Below are positions 18,502 through 27,769 of a stretch of 64,000 bases of DNA, piece after piece; positions within the stretch are counted from its first letter, which is position 1; every line of letters starts with the position of its first letter. Position numbers and translations under genes: made by a program. Source of the stretch: an uncultured Paracoccaceae bacterium (GTDB lineage Bacteria > Pseudomonadota > Alphaproteobacteria > Rhodobacterales > Rhodobacteraceae); NCBI GenBank assembly GCA_947503175.1, contig CANNCO010000005.1, forward strand, positions 124,001 to 188,000, read 5' to 3'. A model generated the notes under the pieces. It saw nothing but the letters and a program-made list of their open reading frames with translations. It was not told the DNA's origin and made no database searches.

Positions 18502-19179
18502 ATGCTTATAGATCTTTCCCACACTTTCGCCGATGCAATGCCCGGCTTCACCATGCGCACACCGGAAGGGCGCGAAGAGACTTTTAGTGCATCGATCAAG
18601 CCTTTCCTGACGCACGAAGCCTCCGCGCCCTTCTACCAGGGCAAAGCCTCGTTTGAACTGACCGAGATCACGTTTCGAACTCCAATTGGCACGTATCTTG
18701 ATGCACCGGCACACCGGTTTCATGGCAAGCGGGACATCTCGGGCCTGCGTCTGGACGAAGTCGTGCTTGATGGTGTGGTCGTGCATGTTCCGAATGCCCA
18801 AGCAGGACGTGCGGTCGGCATCGAGGATTGCACACTGCCAGATGACATCGAAGGTAAGGCCGTGCTGTTTCGGTTCGACTGGGATCAACATTGGGGGACC
18901 AGCGTGTATGAAACCTACCCCTTCGTTGGCCCGGACATCATCGACTGGCTGATTGCCGGCGGTGCAAAGCTGGTCGCAATGGACACGTTTAACGCCGATG
19001 ACCGGACCGATCCTGTCCGCCCCGTGCACACCGAGCTGTTGTGGCGCGACATATTGATCGTCGAGAACCTTACGAACCTCGCCGCCTTACCTGAAGGACC
19101 GTTCAGGTTCTTCGCGGTCCCGATCAAAGCACAGGATGCGGCAGCCATGACCGTGCGCGCCTTTGCAGACGCGCCATGA
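18502..19179 (+). CDS. Cyclase-family (kynurenine-formamidase-like fold) hydrolase
   Basis: A 225-residue protein opening MLIDLSHTFADAMPGF, a COG1878 signature. Canonical kynurenine formamidases carry HxGTHxDxPxH. Here the stretch reads PIGTYLDAPAH: Asp and the last His are kept, but the first two metal-ligand histidines are Pro and Tyr, so the standard metal site is altered and the substrate is not predictable. ATG 18502 was chosen over a TTG at 18436, which adds residues unlike the family. The stop overlaps the MFS start (ATGA), so the two are translated together, perhaps for uptake and hydrolysis of one compound (inference). Confidence 0.82.
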   Translation: MLIDLSHTFADAMPGFTMRTPEGREETFSASIKPFLTHEASAPFYQGKASFELTEITFRTPIGTYLDAPAHRFHGKRDISGLRLDEVVLDGVVVHVPNAQAGRAVGIEDCTLPDDIEGKAVLFRFDWDQHWGTSVYETYPFVGPDIIDWLIAGGAKLVAMDTFNADDRTDPVRPVHTELLWRDILIVENLTNLAALPEGPFRFFAVPIKAQDAAAMTVRAFADAP

Positions 19180-20348
19180 AAGGGCTGACGCTTCATGATA
19201 TCGGCCTGCTCGCGCTTCTCTGGGCGATAGGTCTGTTCCTTCGCATCCCGGTGCTAGCAGCACCGGCGTTGTCGGGCGATATTGCGACAGATCTGGATCT
19301 GTCGACGGCACAGACCGGCGCGCTGACCATGCTCCCCGTGGTTGTCCTTGCACTGGCAGCCCCCTTCGCGGCGCTTCTCGTCACACGTTTGGGCATCGGT
19401 CGCACAATTGCGATTGGTCTTGTCCTCGGGTCCGCGTTTTCAGCTGCACGCGGATGGGCTCCGTCAGCGGTTACGATCCTTGCGGCACCAACAGGGATGG
19501 GCCTTGGCATTGTGATGTTTCAGACGGCATTGCCCTCTGCCGTGCGGTCCTGGTTGCCGACGCGCGCCGCCCTTGGCAGCGCAGTTTATCTCAATGGTAT
19601 GATGGTGGGAGAACTGGCCGGTGCGGGCTTGACCTTGCCGGTCATCTTGCCGCTTGCAGATGGCGACTGGCGGCGCGCATTTCTGATCTGGGCGTTGCCT
19701 GCGATCATCGTCGCCGTGTTGGCCCTGATCCCGAGAGACAAAGGCGAGCCATCGCCGCCCGGCCCATGGAGGCCCGATTGGCGAGAGCCGTTGACATGGG
19801 AGCTTGGCCTTTGGCTAGCGATTTCGATTGCCGTGTTCTTTTCTATCAACGCGTATATGAAAACGACGCTTGATGCGCACGGCAGCGCGCCTCAGTTCGC
19901 ACCCCTTCTGCTGGTCTACAATACAACACCATTGCTGGCGTCTTTCTTGCTCTTGTGGCTTGGGAACTCGTTCATCGGGCGACGCGGACCCGTCGTTGCC
20001 ACATGCATCGCCGGGGTCATCGGCATGGCTGGGTTTGCGCTGCTGCCCGGTGCCATGGGATTTGGATCCGCGCTGCTGGCGGGTTTCGCCTCCACAGTGC
20101 AACTGATCCTGATCATGTCGCTGCCCCCAATCGTCAGATCGGGAAGTGCCGTGGCAAGATTGACGGGCGGCATCACGCTCATCGGCTATGCGCTTGCGTT
20201 TGTGCTGCCAATGATCGGTGGCGTGCTGGCTGAAGCCTATGACTTGGTTGCTTTGTTGTTCGCACCCATGATCTTGTCCGCAGTGATCCTCGCGGTACTC
20301 TCGCCTCGGACAGGGCCATACAGCGGATCGGAAAAGGCCGTCGCGTAG
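19176..20348 (+). CDS. MFS transporter (CynX/NimT-like)
   Basis: A 390-residue protein with about 12 hydrophobic segments, a central cytoplasmic loop (IPRDKGEPSPPGPWRP) and the pattern of MFS members related to CynX/NimT: LWAIGLFLRIPVLAAPALSGDIATDLDLSTAQTGAL is the typical opening. It overlaps the cyclase gene by 4 bp and is probably co-regulated by the divergent AraC protein. It is the last gene of the insertion before ftsW. Substrate unknown; a small anionic metabolite is plausible for the subfamily. Confidence 0.85.
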   Translation: MKGLTLHDIGLLALLWAIGLFLRIPVLAAPALSGDIATDLDLSTAQTGALTMLPVVVLALAAPFAALLVTRLGIGRTIAIGLVLGSAFSAARGWAPSAVTILAAPTGMGLGIVMFQTALPSAVRSWLPTRAALGSAVYLNGMMVGELAGAGLTLPVILPLADGDWRRAFLIWALPAIIVAVLALIPRDKGEPSPPGPWRPDWREPLTWELGLWLAISIAVFFSINAYMKTTLDAHGSAPQFAPLLLVYNTTPLLASFLLLWLGNSFIGRRGPVVATCIAGVIGMAGFALLPGAMGFGSALLAGFASTVQLILIMSLPPIVRSGSAVARLTGGITLIGYALAFVLPMIGGVLAEAYDLVALLFAPMILSAVILAVLSPRTGPYSGSEKAVA

Positions 20349-20797
20349 TATTCGTGACATCTCGTATATTATGTAACAGAACCGCTTGTTGATGGGCGAG
20401 GGCGGCAGTTTGATACAGTTTCGCCGACGTCGTATTCACTCAGAGAGTATTGACCGGCAAAAAAGAAATAGAAGCAGACATTAGTGCACTTTGCAGCATC
20501 GGGGACTTTGAGCTCTTCGGTATCATTCGCCGCAGCCTGCGCGAACGTCTGCATTCACCACGATCGCTCAGCCTCTCCGTCGCGAAAACCGGTCTGTGTG
20601 GCGAAAAGGGTCAGGGTGCTGGCCAAAAGGATCAAACGATGAGGCGCGTTGAACCAGGTCGCCAAACTCACCGATTACCGGGCGCAATGACCCGCCAATC
20701 CCTGCAGCTTTCTCTGGCGCATCGCGGGGTGATTCGTTAAGCTTGTCCACAGACCCGGCAAACGGGCGACTTGAGGCAGATATCTGGCGGTACTCCC
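20349..20797. other. Gap before ftsW, right edge of the insertion
   Basis: About 450 bp without a convincing gene. A 96-codon plus-strand frame (20450-20740) has odd composition and no recognised family. TTGTCCACA (20743-20751) is one base from a DnaA box. The ftsW promoter must lie here, because the upstream genes do not belong to the division operon, but I could not fix the -35 and -10 boxes. Confidence 0.5.
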
Positions 20798-21967
20798 ATG
20801 ACTGAAATGGTCCATGGCAGGATTCCCTTGGGGGATGGCGAACCGATCCTTCCGCGCTGGTGGCGGACGGTGGATCGGTGGTCCTTGGCCTGCGTTCTGA
20901 TGCTTTTTGCGGTTGGCATGCTTCTGGGCTTTGCGGCCTCGCCCCCGCTTGCCGCGCGAAACGGGCTGTCGGCATTTCACTATGTCGAACGTCAGGCGAT
21001 GTTCGGCGGTCTGGCGCTTTTTACCATGGTCGTGATCTCCATGCTGCCGCCGATGCAGGTACGACGGCTTGCAGTGATCGGCTTCGTGATCTCGTTCGTT
21101 GCGCTCGCATTTCTGCCGGTTTTCGGCACCGATTTCGGCAAGGGCGCGACCCGCTGGTACTCGATCGGGTTCGGTTCTGTACAACCATCCGAGTTTCTTA
21201 AGCCCGGCTTCATCGTGGTCGCGGGCTGGCTGATCGCAGCCGGTCAGGACTTGCAGGGACCGCCGGGCAAACGGTTGTCGCTTCTCTTGGCGCTCGTCGT
21301 CTGCTTGCTTCTGGCTTTGCAGCCCGATTTCGGACAGGCCGCGCTGATCCTGTTCGCGTGGGGTGTGATGTATTTCGTGGCAGGGGCGCCCTTCATCGTC
21401 CTCGGCGCATTGGCGGTGCTGACCGTTTTCGCGGGCTCGGTCGCCTATAACAACTCCGATCACTTCGCGCGCCGGATCGACGGGTTCCTCTCGCCCGAGG
21501 TCGATCCGACGACCCAGCTTGGCTATGCCACCGGCGCGATCCGCGAGGGCGGGTTTCTGGGCGTCGGTGTCGGCGAAGGCCGGGTCAAGTGGTCCCTGCC
21601 GGACGCCCATACCGATTTCATCATCGCCGTCGCGGCCGAGGAATACGGGCTGATCCTCGTCCTCTTCATCATCGGCCTTTTCGGCACCATCGTCCTTCGG
21701 TCGCTGATCCGCCTGATGCGCGAGCGCGATCCGTTTATCCGGCTGGCAGGCGCCGGTCTGGCCTGTGCTTTCGGCGTTCAGGCGATGATCAACATCTCGG
21801 TCGCCGTCCGTCTCTTGCCCGCAAAGGGCATGACATTGCCCTTCGTCAGCTATGGCGGCTCGTCTCTTCTGGCGATGGGCATCGCCATGGGTATCCTTCT
21901 CAGCTTCACCCGGTCGCGTCCCCAAGGTGAGATCAGCGACATCCTGTCGGGCAGGGGGCGGGGATGA
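20798..21967 (+). CDS. ftsW: Septal peptidoglycan polymerase FtsW
   Basis: A 389-residue SEDS-family glycosyltransferase with about ten membrane segments. Motifs are [69 protein letters not shown] and [15 protein letters not shown]. It polymerises lipid II at the septum with FtsI. ATG 20798 was chosen; an upstream TTG (20771) is possible. It overlaps murG by 4 bp. Confidence 0.96.
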   Translation: MTEMVHGRIPLGDGEPILPRWWRTVDRWSLACVLMLFAVGMLLGFAASPPLAARNGLSAFHYVERQAMFGGLALFTMVVISMLPPMQVRRLAVIGFVISFVALAFLPVFGTDFGKGATRWYSIGFGSVQPSEFLKPGFIVVAGWLIAAGQDLQGPPGKRLSLLLALVVCLLLALQPDFGQAALILFAWGVMYFVAGAPFIVLGALAVLTVFAGSVAYNNSDHFARRIDGFLSPEVDPTTQLGYATGAIREGGFLGVGVGEGRVKWSLPDAHTDFIIAVAAEEYGLILVLFIIGLFGTIVLRSLIRLMRERDPFIRLAGAGLACAFGVQAMINISVAVRLLPAKGMTLPFVSYGGSSLLAMGIAMGILLSFTRSRPQGEISDILSGRGRG

Positions 21968-23064
21968 CCAAGGCCCCCCTCTGCGTCATCGCCGCGGGCG
22001 GCACGGGCGGGCATATGTTCCCGGCCCAGGCGCTGGCCGAGGCGCTGATCGCACAGGGGTGGCGGGTCAAGCTGTCGACCGATGTGCGCGGTGCGCGTTA
22101 CGCAGGCGGCTTTCCCGACGCGGTTGAACGCAGCCAGATTGCCTCGGCCACCTTCGCCCGTGGCGGCATCGGCGCGAAGCTGGCCGCACCTTTCGTCATT
22201 GCGGGCGGCATCGCGATGGCCAAGGCACGGATGCTTGCCGACCGTCCGGCGGTCGTCGTGGGCTTCGGCGGCTATCCGACGATCCCTGCCCTCACGGCTG
22301 CTTACGTCCTTCGCATCCCCTGCATGATCCACGAACAGAACGGCATCCTGGGCAAGGTGAACCGGCTTTTCGCCCGCCGCGTGAATGCGGTGGCCTGCGG
22401 GGCTTGGCCCACGGCACTGCCCGCCGGTGTTCTGGGCCATCACACCGGCAACCCGGTGCGTCAGGCGGTCCGCGAACGCGCGGGCGCAGGCTATATCGCC
22501 CCGGGCGACTATCCGATGGAGCTTCTGGTGATCGGCGGCAGCCAGGGCGCGCGCATCCTGTCCGATGTCGTGCCCGAAGCTGTCGCCCTTCTGCCCAGCA
22601 GTCTCACGTCGAACATCCGGCTGGCCCATCAGGCCCGGGCCGAAGATGTGGATCGCGTCACCGGCTACTACGCCGAGATCGGCATAAAGGCGGACGTTCA
22701 GCCCTTCTTCGACGATGTCCCAAGGCGCATTGCCGAGGCGCAACTGGTGATCAGCCGCGCGGGGGCCTCATCGGTCGCCGACCTCAGCGTCATCGGCCGT
22801 CCGTCGATCCTTGTGCCCTTCGCCGCCGCCACCGCCGACCACCAGACCGCCAACGCGCGCGGGCTGGTCGAGGCCGAGGCCGCGATCCTGATCCCCGAAC
22901 GAAAGCTTGCACCGGAAACGCTTGCAAGCGAAATAGAGCGCATTCTCACGAATCCGCAGGCCGCAGACGCCATGGCCCGCAACGCACTGACCGCAGGACG
23001 CCCGGATGCAACCGAGCGGCTGGTAGAAATGGTCGATGGACTAAGAGGAACAGAGCACCGATGA
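21964..23064 (+). CDS. murG: Lipid II synthase MurG
   Basis: A 366-residue GT-B glycosyltransferase adding GlcNAc to lipid I. It shows the glycine-rich loop [61 protein letters not shown] and [23 protein letters not shown]. It is coupled by ATGA overlaps to ftsW before and murC after. Confidence 0.97.
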   Translation: MTKAPLCVIAAGGTGGHMFPAQALAEALIAQGWRVKLSTDVRGARYAGGFPDAVERSQIASATFARGGIGAKLAAPFVIAGGIAMAKARMLADRPAVVVGFGGYPTIPALTAAYVLRIPCMIHEQNGILGKVNRLFARRVNAVACGAWPTALPAGVLGHHTGNPVRQAVRERAGAGYIAPGDYPMELLVIGGSQGARILSDVVPEAVALLPSSLTSNIRLAHQARAEDVDRVTGYYAEIGIKADVQPFFDDVPRRIAEAQLVISRAGASSVADLSVIGRPSILVPFAAATADHQTANARGLVEAEAAILIPERKLAPETLASEIERILTNPQAADAMARNALTAGRPDATERLVEMVDGLRGTEHR

Positions 23065-24479
23065 ACGCCGCAGCCGCAACCAAGCTTCCGACCGAAATGG
23101 GCCCGATCCACTTTGTGGGGATCGGCGGCATCGGGATGTCCGGGATTGCCGAGGTTCTTCTGAACCACGGCTACATCGTTCAGGGCTCCGATCTGAAAGC
23201 CTCGAAAATCACCGACCGTCTGCGCGATCTCGGGGCCAAGATATTCTTGGGCCAGCGCGGTGAAAACCTCGTGGATGCCGAGGTTGTCGTCATCTCCTCG
23301 GCCATCAAACGTGGGAACCCGGAACTGGATGCCGCCCGCGCCATGGGTCTGCCGGTCGTCCGCCGGGCCGAGATGCTGGCCGAACTGATGCGGCTCAAAT
23401 CCAACATCGCCGTGGCCGGAACCCACGGAAAGACGACGACGACGACCATGGTCGCCACCCTTCTGGATGCCGGCGGCGTTGACCCGACCGTGATCAACGG
23501 CGGGATCATCCACGCCTATGGCTCGAACGCCCGGATGGGGCAGGGCGAGTGGATGGTGGTCGAGGCCGACGAAAGCGACGGCACCTTCAACCGTCTGCCC
23601 GCGACCATCGCCATCGTCACGAATATCGACCCCGAACATATGGAGCACTGGGGCACGATCGAAAACCTGCGGCAGGGCTTCACCGATTTCGTCTCGAACA
23701 TCCCGTTTTACGGTCTTGCCGTCCTCTGCACCGACCACCCCGAGGTTCAATCGCTTCTGGGCCGGGTGACGGATCGTCGGGTGATCACATTCGGCTTCAA
23801 CGCGCAGGCCGATGTCCGGGCGGTGAACCTGACCTACAAAAAGGGGGTGGCGCATTTCGACATCGCACTTTCCGCCGAAGAGATGCTGATCGAGAACTGC
23901 ACCTTGCCGATGCCCGGCGACCATAACGTCTCGAACGCATTGTCCGCCGTCGCAGTCGCCCGCCATCTGGGCATGAAAGCCTCGGAAATCCGCGATGCGT
24001 TGGCCAACTTCGCCGGAGTCAACCGCCGCTTCACGAAAGTGGCTGAAGTCGATGGGGTCACGATCATCGACGATTACGGTCACCACCCGGTCGAGATTGC
24101 CGCCGTCCTGCGCGCCGCGCGCCAGTCCGTCGAACCGGGCGCACGTGTAATCGCCGTCCACCAGCCACACCGCTATTCGCGCCTGTCGGGCCTGTTCGAA
24201 GACTTCTGTGCCTGTTTCAACGATGCCGACATCGTGGGGATCGCGGATGTCTTTGCCGCCGGCGAAGACCCCATTCCCGGCGCCAGCCGCGATGATCTTG
24301 TGGCCGGGCTGATCCGTCACGGGCACCGCCATGCCATGGCGGTCGAAAGCGATACCGACCTTGAAGCACTGGTGCGGACCCAAGCGCGCCCCGGCGATAT
24401 GCTGGTCTGCCTTGGCGCGGGTACGATTTCGACCTGGGCCCATGATTTGCCTGCGAAACTCACGAAAGGGGCTGCATGA
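23061..24479 (+). CDS. murC: UDP-MurNAc:L-alanine ligase MurC
   Basis: A 472-residue Mur ligase with [17 protein letters not shown]-loop [30 protein letters not shown] and [12 protein letters not shown]. It catalyses the first stem-peptide addition. The frame is open far upstream inside murG, but ATG 23061, overlapping the murG stop, gives the family N-terminus. It overlaps the next small gene by 4 bp. Confidence 0.97.
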   Translation: MNAAAATKLPTEMGPIHFVGIGGIGMSGIAEVLLNHGYIVQGSDLKASKITDRLRDLGAKIFLGQRGENLVDAEVVVISSAIKRGNPELDAARAMGLPVVRRAEMLAELMRLKSNIAVAGTHGKTTTTTMVATLLDAGGVDPTVINGGIIHAYGSNARMGQGEWMVVEADESDGTFNRLPATIAIVTNIDPEHMEHWGTIENLRQGFTDFVSNIPFYGLAVLCTDHPEVQSLLGRVTDRRVITFGFNAQADVRAVNLTYKKGVAHFDIALSAEEMLIENCTLPMPGDHNVSNALSAVAVARHLGMKASEIRDALANFAGVNRRFTKVAEVDGVTIIDDYGHHPVEIAAVLRAARQSVEPGARVIAVHQPHRYSRLSGLFEDFCACFNDADIVGIADVFAAGEDPIPGASRDDLVAGLIRHGHRHAMAVESDTDLEALVRTQARPGDMLVCLGAGTISTWAHDLPAKLTKGAA

Positions 24480-24742
24480 ACGGTCTGATCGTTGCGGGAT
24501 GTCTTTGGGTGGTGGCCTCGGCAATCGTGGCCCTTCTGCCCATGCGTCTGCAATATGCGCCGGGCATCGTCCTTCTGTTGGCCGCGCCGGTCCTGATCGT
24601 CTGGATGGGCGTCGAACTTGGATGGATCGCGGCTGCAGTTGCCTTGGCCGCATTCGTCTCTATGTTCCGCAATCCTCTGATCTACCTTTATAAGAAGGCG
24701 CGCGGTCTGCCGGTCTCCCGTCCAGAGGAGCGCGCCAAGTGA
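24476..24742 (+). CDS. DUF2484-type small membrane protein, first copy
   Basis: An 88-residue protein with two or three hydrophobic helices and a basic tail ([16 protein letters not shown]). It opens [22 protein letters not shown], closely like the next gene ([16 protein letters not shown]), so the two are tandem paralogues. Proteins of this kind lie between murC and murB in Rhodobacteraceae. Function unknown; placement and 4-bp couplings on both sides argue for a cell-wall role. Confidence 0.85.
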   Translation: MNGLIVAGCLWVVASAIVALLPMRLQYAPGIVLLLAAPVLIVWMGVELGWIAAAVALAAFVSMFRNPLIYLYKKARGLPVSRPEERAK

Positions 24743-24999
24743 GCGCTTCGCTGACCCTCGCCTGTCTTTGGGTTGTCGTGGCCTGCGTCATCGCGATGTT
24801 CCCCTCGAAGCGCAGCCATTGGCCCGCGGCCTATGTGCTGATCGCCATCGGTGTACCGATCCTTGGCTTCGTCACCTATCAGCACGGTCCCTGGATCGGG
24901 TTGTTCGTGATGCTCGCCGGGGCGTCGATCCTGCGCTGGCCGGTCCGTTACCTGTGGCGCTGGATGCGCAAACGTATGTCGGGCGGCGACGAGGTATAG
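24739..24999 (+). CDS. DUF2484-type small membrane protein, second copy
   Basis: An 86-residue membrane protein starting at GTG 24739, which overlaps the stop of the first copy. It shares the CLWVV.A..IAM.P pattern and the helix layout of its neighbour and ends with a basic, tryptophan-rich tail ([17 protein letters not shown]). murB starts 2 bp after its stop. Function unknown. Confidence 0.85.
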   Translation: MSASLTLACLWVVVACVIAMFPSKRSHWPAAYVLIAIGVPILGFVTYQHGPWIGLFVMLAGASILRWPVRYLWRWMRKRMSGGDEV

Positions 25000-25001
25000 T
25001 C

Positions 25002-25931
25002 ATGGCCCAAACGCTGCCCAAGACGCGCGGCGCATTGACGCCCGACCGCCCCCTGGCCGATCTGACATGGTTGCGTGTCGGCGGACCCGCGGACTGGCTC
25101 TTTCAACCCGCCGATGCCGAGGACCTTGCAGCATTCCTCGCCGAACTCGACCCGGGCATTCCGGTCTTCCCGATGGGCGTCGGCTCGAACCTGATCGTCC
25201 GCGATGGCGGTATTCGGGGCGTCGTGATCCGGCTTGGCCGCGGGTTCAACGACATCCGGGTCGAGGGTGACCACGTGATTGCGGGGGCCGCCGCACTCGA
25301 TGCCCATGTGGCCCGCAAGGCCGCCGATGCCGGGCTTGATCTGACATTCCTGCGCACCATACCCGGTGCTATCGGCGGCGCGGTCCGGATGAATGCAGGC
25401 TGCTATGGCAGCTATGTGGCCGACCATCTGATCGAAGTGCGTGTGGTCGATCATGCGCATGGTATGCGCATGGTTTCCGCATCGGATCTGCATTTCGGAT
25501 ATCGGCGCTCTGACCTGCCCGAACGCACCGTAATAACCGAGGCGATTTTCAGGGCAGAACGCGCTGACCCGGAAGCCCTTCACGCCAAAATGGAAGACCA
25601 GCTCCGCCGCCGCGACGAAAGCCAGCCGACAAAGGACCGGACCGCCGGCTCCACTTTCCGCAACCCCGCCGGTTTCTCCAGCACGGGCCAGGTCGATGAT
25701 ACCCACGACCTGAAAGCGTGGAAGGTCATCGACGATGCCGGGTTGCGGGGCGCCACGCTGGGTGGAGCGGTTATGAACCCCAAACATCCGAACTTTCTGA
25801 CCAACGCCGGTGGCGCAACCGCCGCAGAACTTGAAGAATTGGGTGAGAAGGTTCGCGAAAAGGTATTCCAAAACAGCGGAATACGGTTAGAATGGGAAAT
25901 CATGCGGGTCGGAGAGCCCGACACGGGCTAA
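25002..25931 (+). CDS. murB: UDP-N-acetylenolpyruvoylglucosamine reductase MurB
   Basis: A 309-residue FAD flavoprotein reducing the enolpyruvyl ether to UDP-MurNAc. Motifs: [58 protein letters not shown] and [19 protein letters not shown] 25002 is chosen although the frame is open upstream through the previous gene. At 25453-25471 a small direct repeat, ATGCGCAT with 11-base period, encodes HAHGMRM where relatives vary; see findings. Confidence 0.96.
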   Translation: MAQTLPKTRGALTPDRPLADLTWLRVGGPADWLFQPADAEDLAAFLAELDPGIPVFPMGVGSNLIVRDGGIRGVVIRLGRGFNDIRVEGDHVIAGAAALDAHVARKAADAGLDLTFLRTIPGAIGGAVRMNAGCYGSYVADHLIEVRVVDHAHGMRMVSASDLHFGYRRSDLPERTVITEAIFRAERADPEALHAKMEDQLRRRDESQPTKDRTAGSTFRNPAGFSSTGQVDDTHDLKAWKVIDDAGLRGATLGGAVMNPKHPNFLTNAGGATAAELEELGEKVREKVFQNSGIRLEWEIMRVGEPDTG

Positions 25932-25991
25932 ACCGGCCCGGAACAACGAAAAATGGGGCCGGTAACGGTCTCGGCGGAAAGAGTGGCGGGT

Positions 25992-26906
25992 ATGTCGAGC
26001 AGGGCATCCCCCAAGGTGGCGGTTCTGATGGGCGGACCCTCGGCTGAGCGCGAGGTGTCTTTATCGTCGGGGCGCGAATGCGCAGCGGCCTTGCGGGCGA
26101 CGGGCTATGAAGTAGCGGAGTTGGATGCAGGGCCGGATCTGGTCCAGCAGTTGCGCGCGCTTGCCCCGGACGTTGCCTTCAACGCGCTTCATGGCCGTTG
26201 GGGAGAAGACGGCTGTGTCCAGGGCATGCTTGAATGGCTGCGCATCCCGTACACGCATTCCGGCGTTCTCGCCTCGGCCCTCGCGATGGACAAGGCCCGC
26301 ACCAAGGATTTCTTTCGCACTGCCGGCCTGCCGGTCGTCGACAGCATTCTGGCCCCGCGCGACAAGATTGCCGCCGCGCATCAGTTGGACCCGCCCTATG
26401 TGGTCAAACCCAATAACGAAGGCTCTTCCGTCGGCATCTACATCGTCCATGAGGCGGCGAACGGTCCGCCCAAGCTTTCGCAGGACCTGCCCGATATCTT
26501 GATGGTCGAGACCTATGCACCTGGGCGCGAACTGACCACGACCGTCATGGGCGACCGCCCGCTGGGTGTAACCGACATCATCACCGATGGTTGGTACGAC
26601 TATGATGCCAAATATCGACCCGGCGGATCGCGCCACGAGGTTCCGGCCGATATCCCGAAAGAGATCGAGGTTCTGTGTAATGCGTATGCCCTGCGTGCCC
26701 ATGGTCTGCTCGGGTGCCGGGGTGTCAGCCGCACCGATTTCCGCTGGGACGAGACGCGGGGCTCCGATGGTCTGATCCTGCTCGAGATCAATACGCAGCC
26801 GGGCATGACGCCGACCTCTCTCGTCCCCGAACAGGCGGCATATCATGGCATGGATTTCCCCGCGCTCTGCCGCTGGATCACGGAGGATGCGTCATGCGAC
26901 CGATAG
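25992..26906 (+). CDS. ddl: D-alanine--D-alanine ligase
   Basis: A 304-residue ATP-grasp ligase (family about 306) making D-Ala-D-Ala for MurF. Motifs: VAVLMGGPSAEREVSLSSG, ALHGRWGEDGCVQG, YVVKPNNEGSSVGI, GCRGVSRTDFRWDE and LLEINTQPGMTPTSLVPEQA. ATG 25992 follows a GGAAAGAG site; an ATG at 25953 would add 13 residues. It overlaps ftsQ by 13 bp. Confidence 0.96.
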   Translation: MSSRASPKVAVLMGGPSAEREVSLSSGRECAAALRATGYEVAELDAGPDLVQQLRALAPDVAFNALHGRWGEDGCVQGMLEWLRIPYTHSGVLASALAMDKARTKDFFRTAGLPVVDSILAPRDKIAAAHQLDPPYVVKPNNEGSSVGIYIVHEAANGPPKLSQDLPDILMVETYAPGRELTTTVMGDRPLGVTDIITDGWYDYDAKYRPGGSRHEVPADIPKEIEVLCNAYALRAHGLLGCRGVSRTDFRWDETRGSDGLILLEINTQPGMTPTSLVPEQAAYHGMDFPALCRWITEDASCDR

Positions 26907-27769
26907 GCCGGTTCCGCGATCCCGCGCCGTCGCGCTGGTCCTACCGGCTGCATCGTCTGATGCTGACGCCCGGTTTCCGGCTGTTCCTGCGGGCCGGTCT
27001 GCCCGCGCTTTGCGTTTTTGGTCTCGTTTCGGGTTACCTTGCCGATCCCGACCGCCGCCAGATGCTGGTGGACTACGGCACCGATCTGCGGGTCCAGATC
27101 GAACAGCGGCCTGAATTCATGGTCAAACTCATGGCAATCGAAGGCGCTTCCGACGAGGTCGCGGAAGACCTGCGCGAAATCATCCCGATCGACTTTCCCA
27201 TCTCGTCGTTCGATCTGGAGCTTGAACAGATCCGCGTCAGGGCGGAAGAAATCGACGCGGTGGCCAATGCTGCCGTGCGGATCAAGCCCGGCGGCGTCCT
27301 CACGGTGACCGTGATCGAGCGCGAACCTTCGGTCGTCTGGCGTGGGCGCGACGGGCTGGAGCTTCTGGATGCCGAAGGGCACCGGGTTGCGTCGCTCGAT
27401 CGGCGCGCAACCCGGTCCGACCTGCCGCTTCTGGCCGGTGACGGGGCCGATGCGGCGGTTCCCGAGGCGCTTGAACTGTTTGAAGTGTCCGAACTGATCG
27501 CCCCGCGCATTCGCGGGCTTCTGAGGGTCGGCGCGCGCCGCTGGGATGTGATCCTTGACCGCGACCAGCGCATCCTGCTGCCCGAGGACGATGCTGTCTC
27601 TGCACTGCAACGAGTGATCGGTCTCGATCAGGTCCAGGATCTCCTCGCCCGCGACCTCACCGTGGTCGACATGCGCAATCCAGACCGTCCGACCCTGCGC
27701 ATGACAACGGACGCCGCCGAAAGTTTCCGAGAAACCAGCATGTCTATCTGGGAGCCCGCGTCACGATGA
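26894..27769 (+). CDS. ftsQ: Cell division protein FtsQ
   Basis: A 291-residue bitopic divisome protein. A basic N-terminal tail leads to one transmembrane segment (about 32-52), a POTRA domain (QRPEFMVKLMAIEGASDEVAEDLREII) and the FtsQ beta domain (VTVIEREPSVVWRGRDGLELLDAEGHRV). ATG 26894 was chosen. It is coupled by ATGA to ftsA. FtsQ recruits FtsL and FtsB. Confidence 0.95.
   Translation: MRPIGRFRDPAPSRWSYRLHRLMLTPGFRLFLRAGLPALCVFGLVSGYLADPDRRQMLVDYGTDLRVQIEQRPEFMVKLMAIEGASDEVAEDLREIIPIDFPISSFDLELEQIRVRAEEIDAVANAAVRIKPGGVLTVTVIEREPSVVWRGRDGLELLDAEGHRVASLDRRATRSDLPLLAGDGADAAVPEALELFEVSELIAPRIRGLLRVGARRWDVILDRDQRILLPEDDAVSALQRVIGLDQVQDLLARDLTVVDMRNPDRPTLRMTTDAAESFRETSMSIWEPASR

Noticed and set aside
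20450-20740. 96-codon frame before ftsW
   Set aside because: Low-complexity, basic composition, no recognised family and no good start; treated as non-coding.
20743-20751. TTGTCCACA as a DnaA box upstream of ftsW
   Set aside because: It differs from consensus at the third position and stands alone, so it is noted only in the gap description.
17236-20797. Transposon or integrative element as the carrier of the dcw insertion
   Set aside because: No transposase, integrase, terminal inverted repeats or target duplication could be seen at the edges.
22698-24653. 651-codon minus-strand open frame
   Set aside because: It is a shadow of murG and murC in GC-rich DNA; the composition is Arg/Gly/His-rich and no motif is seen.
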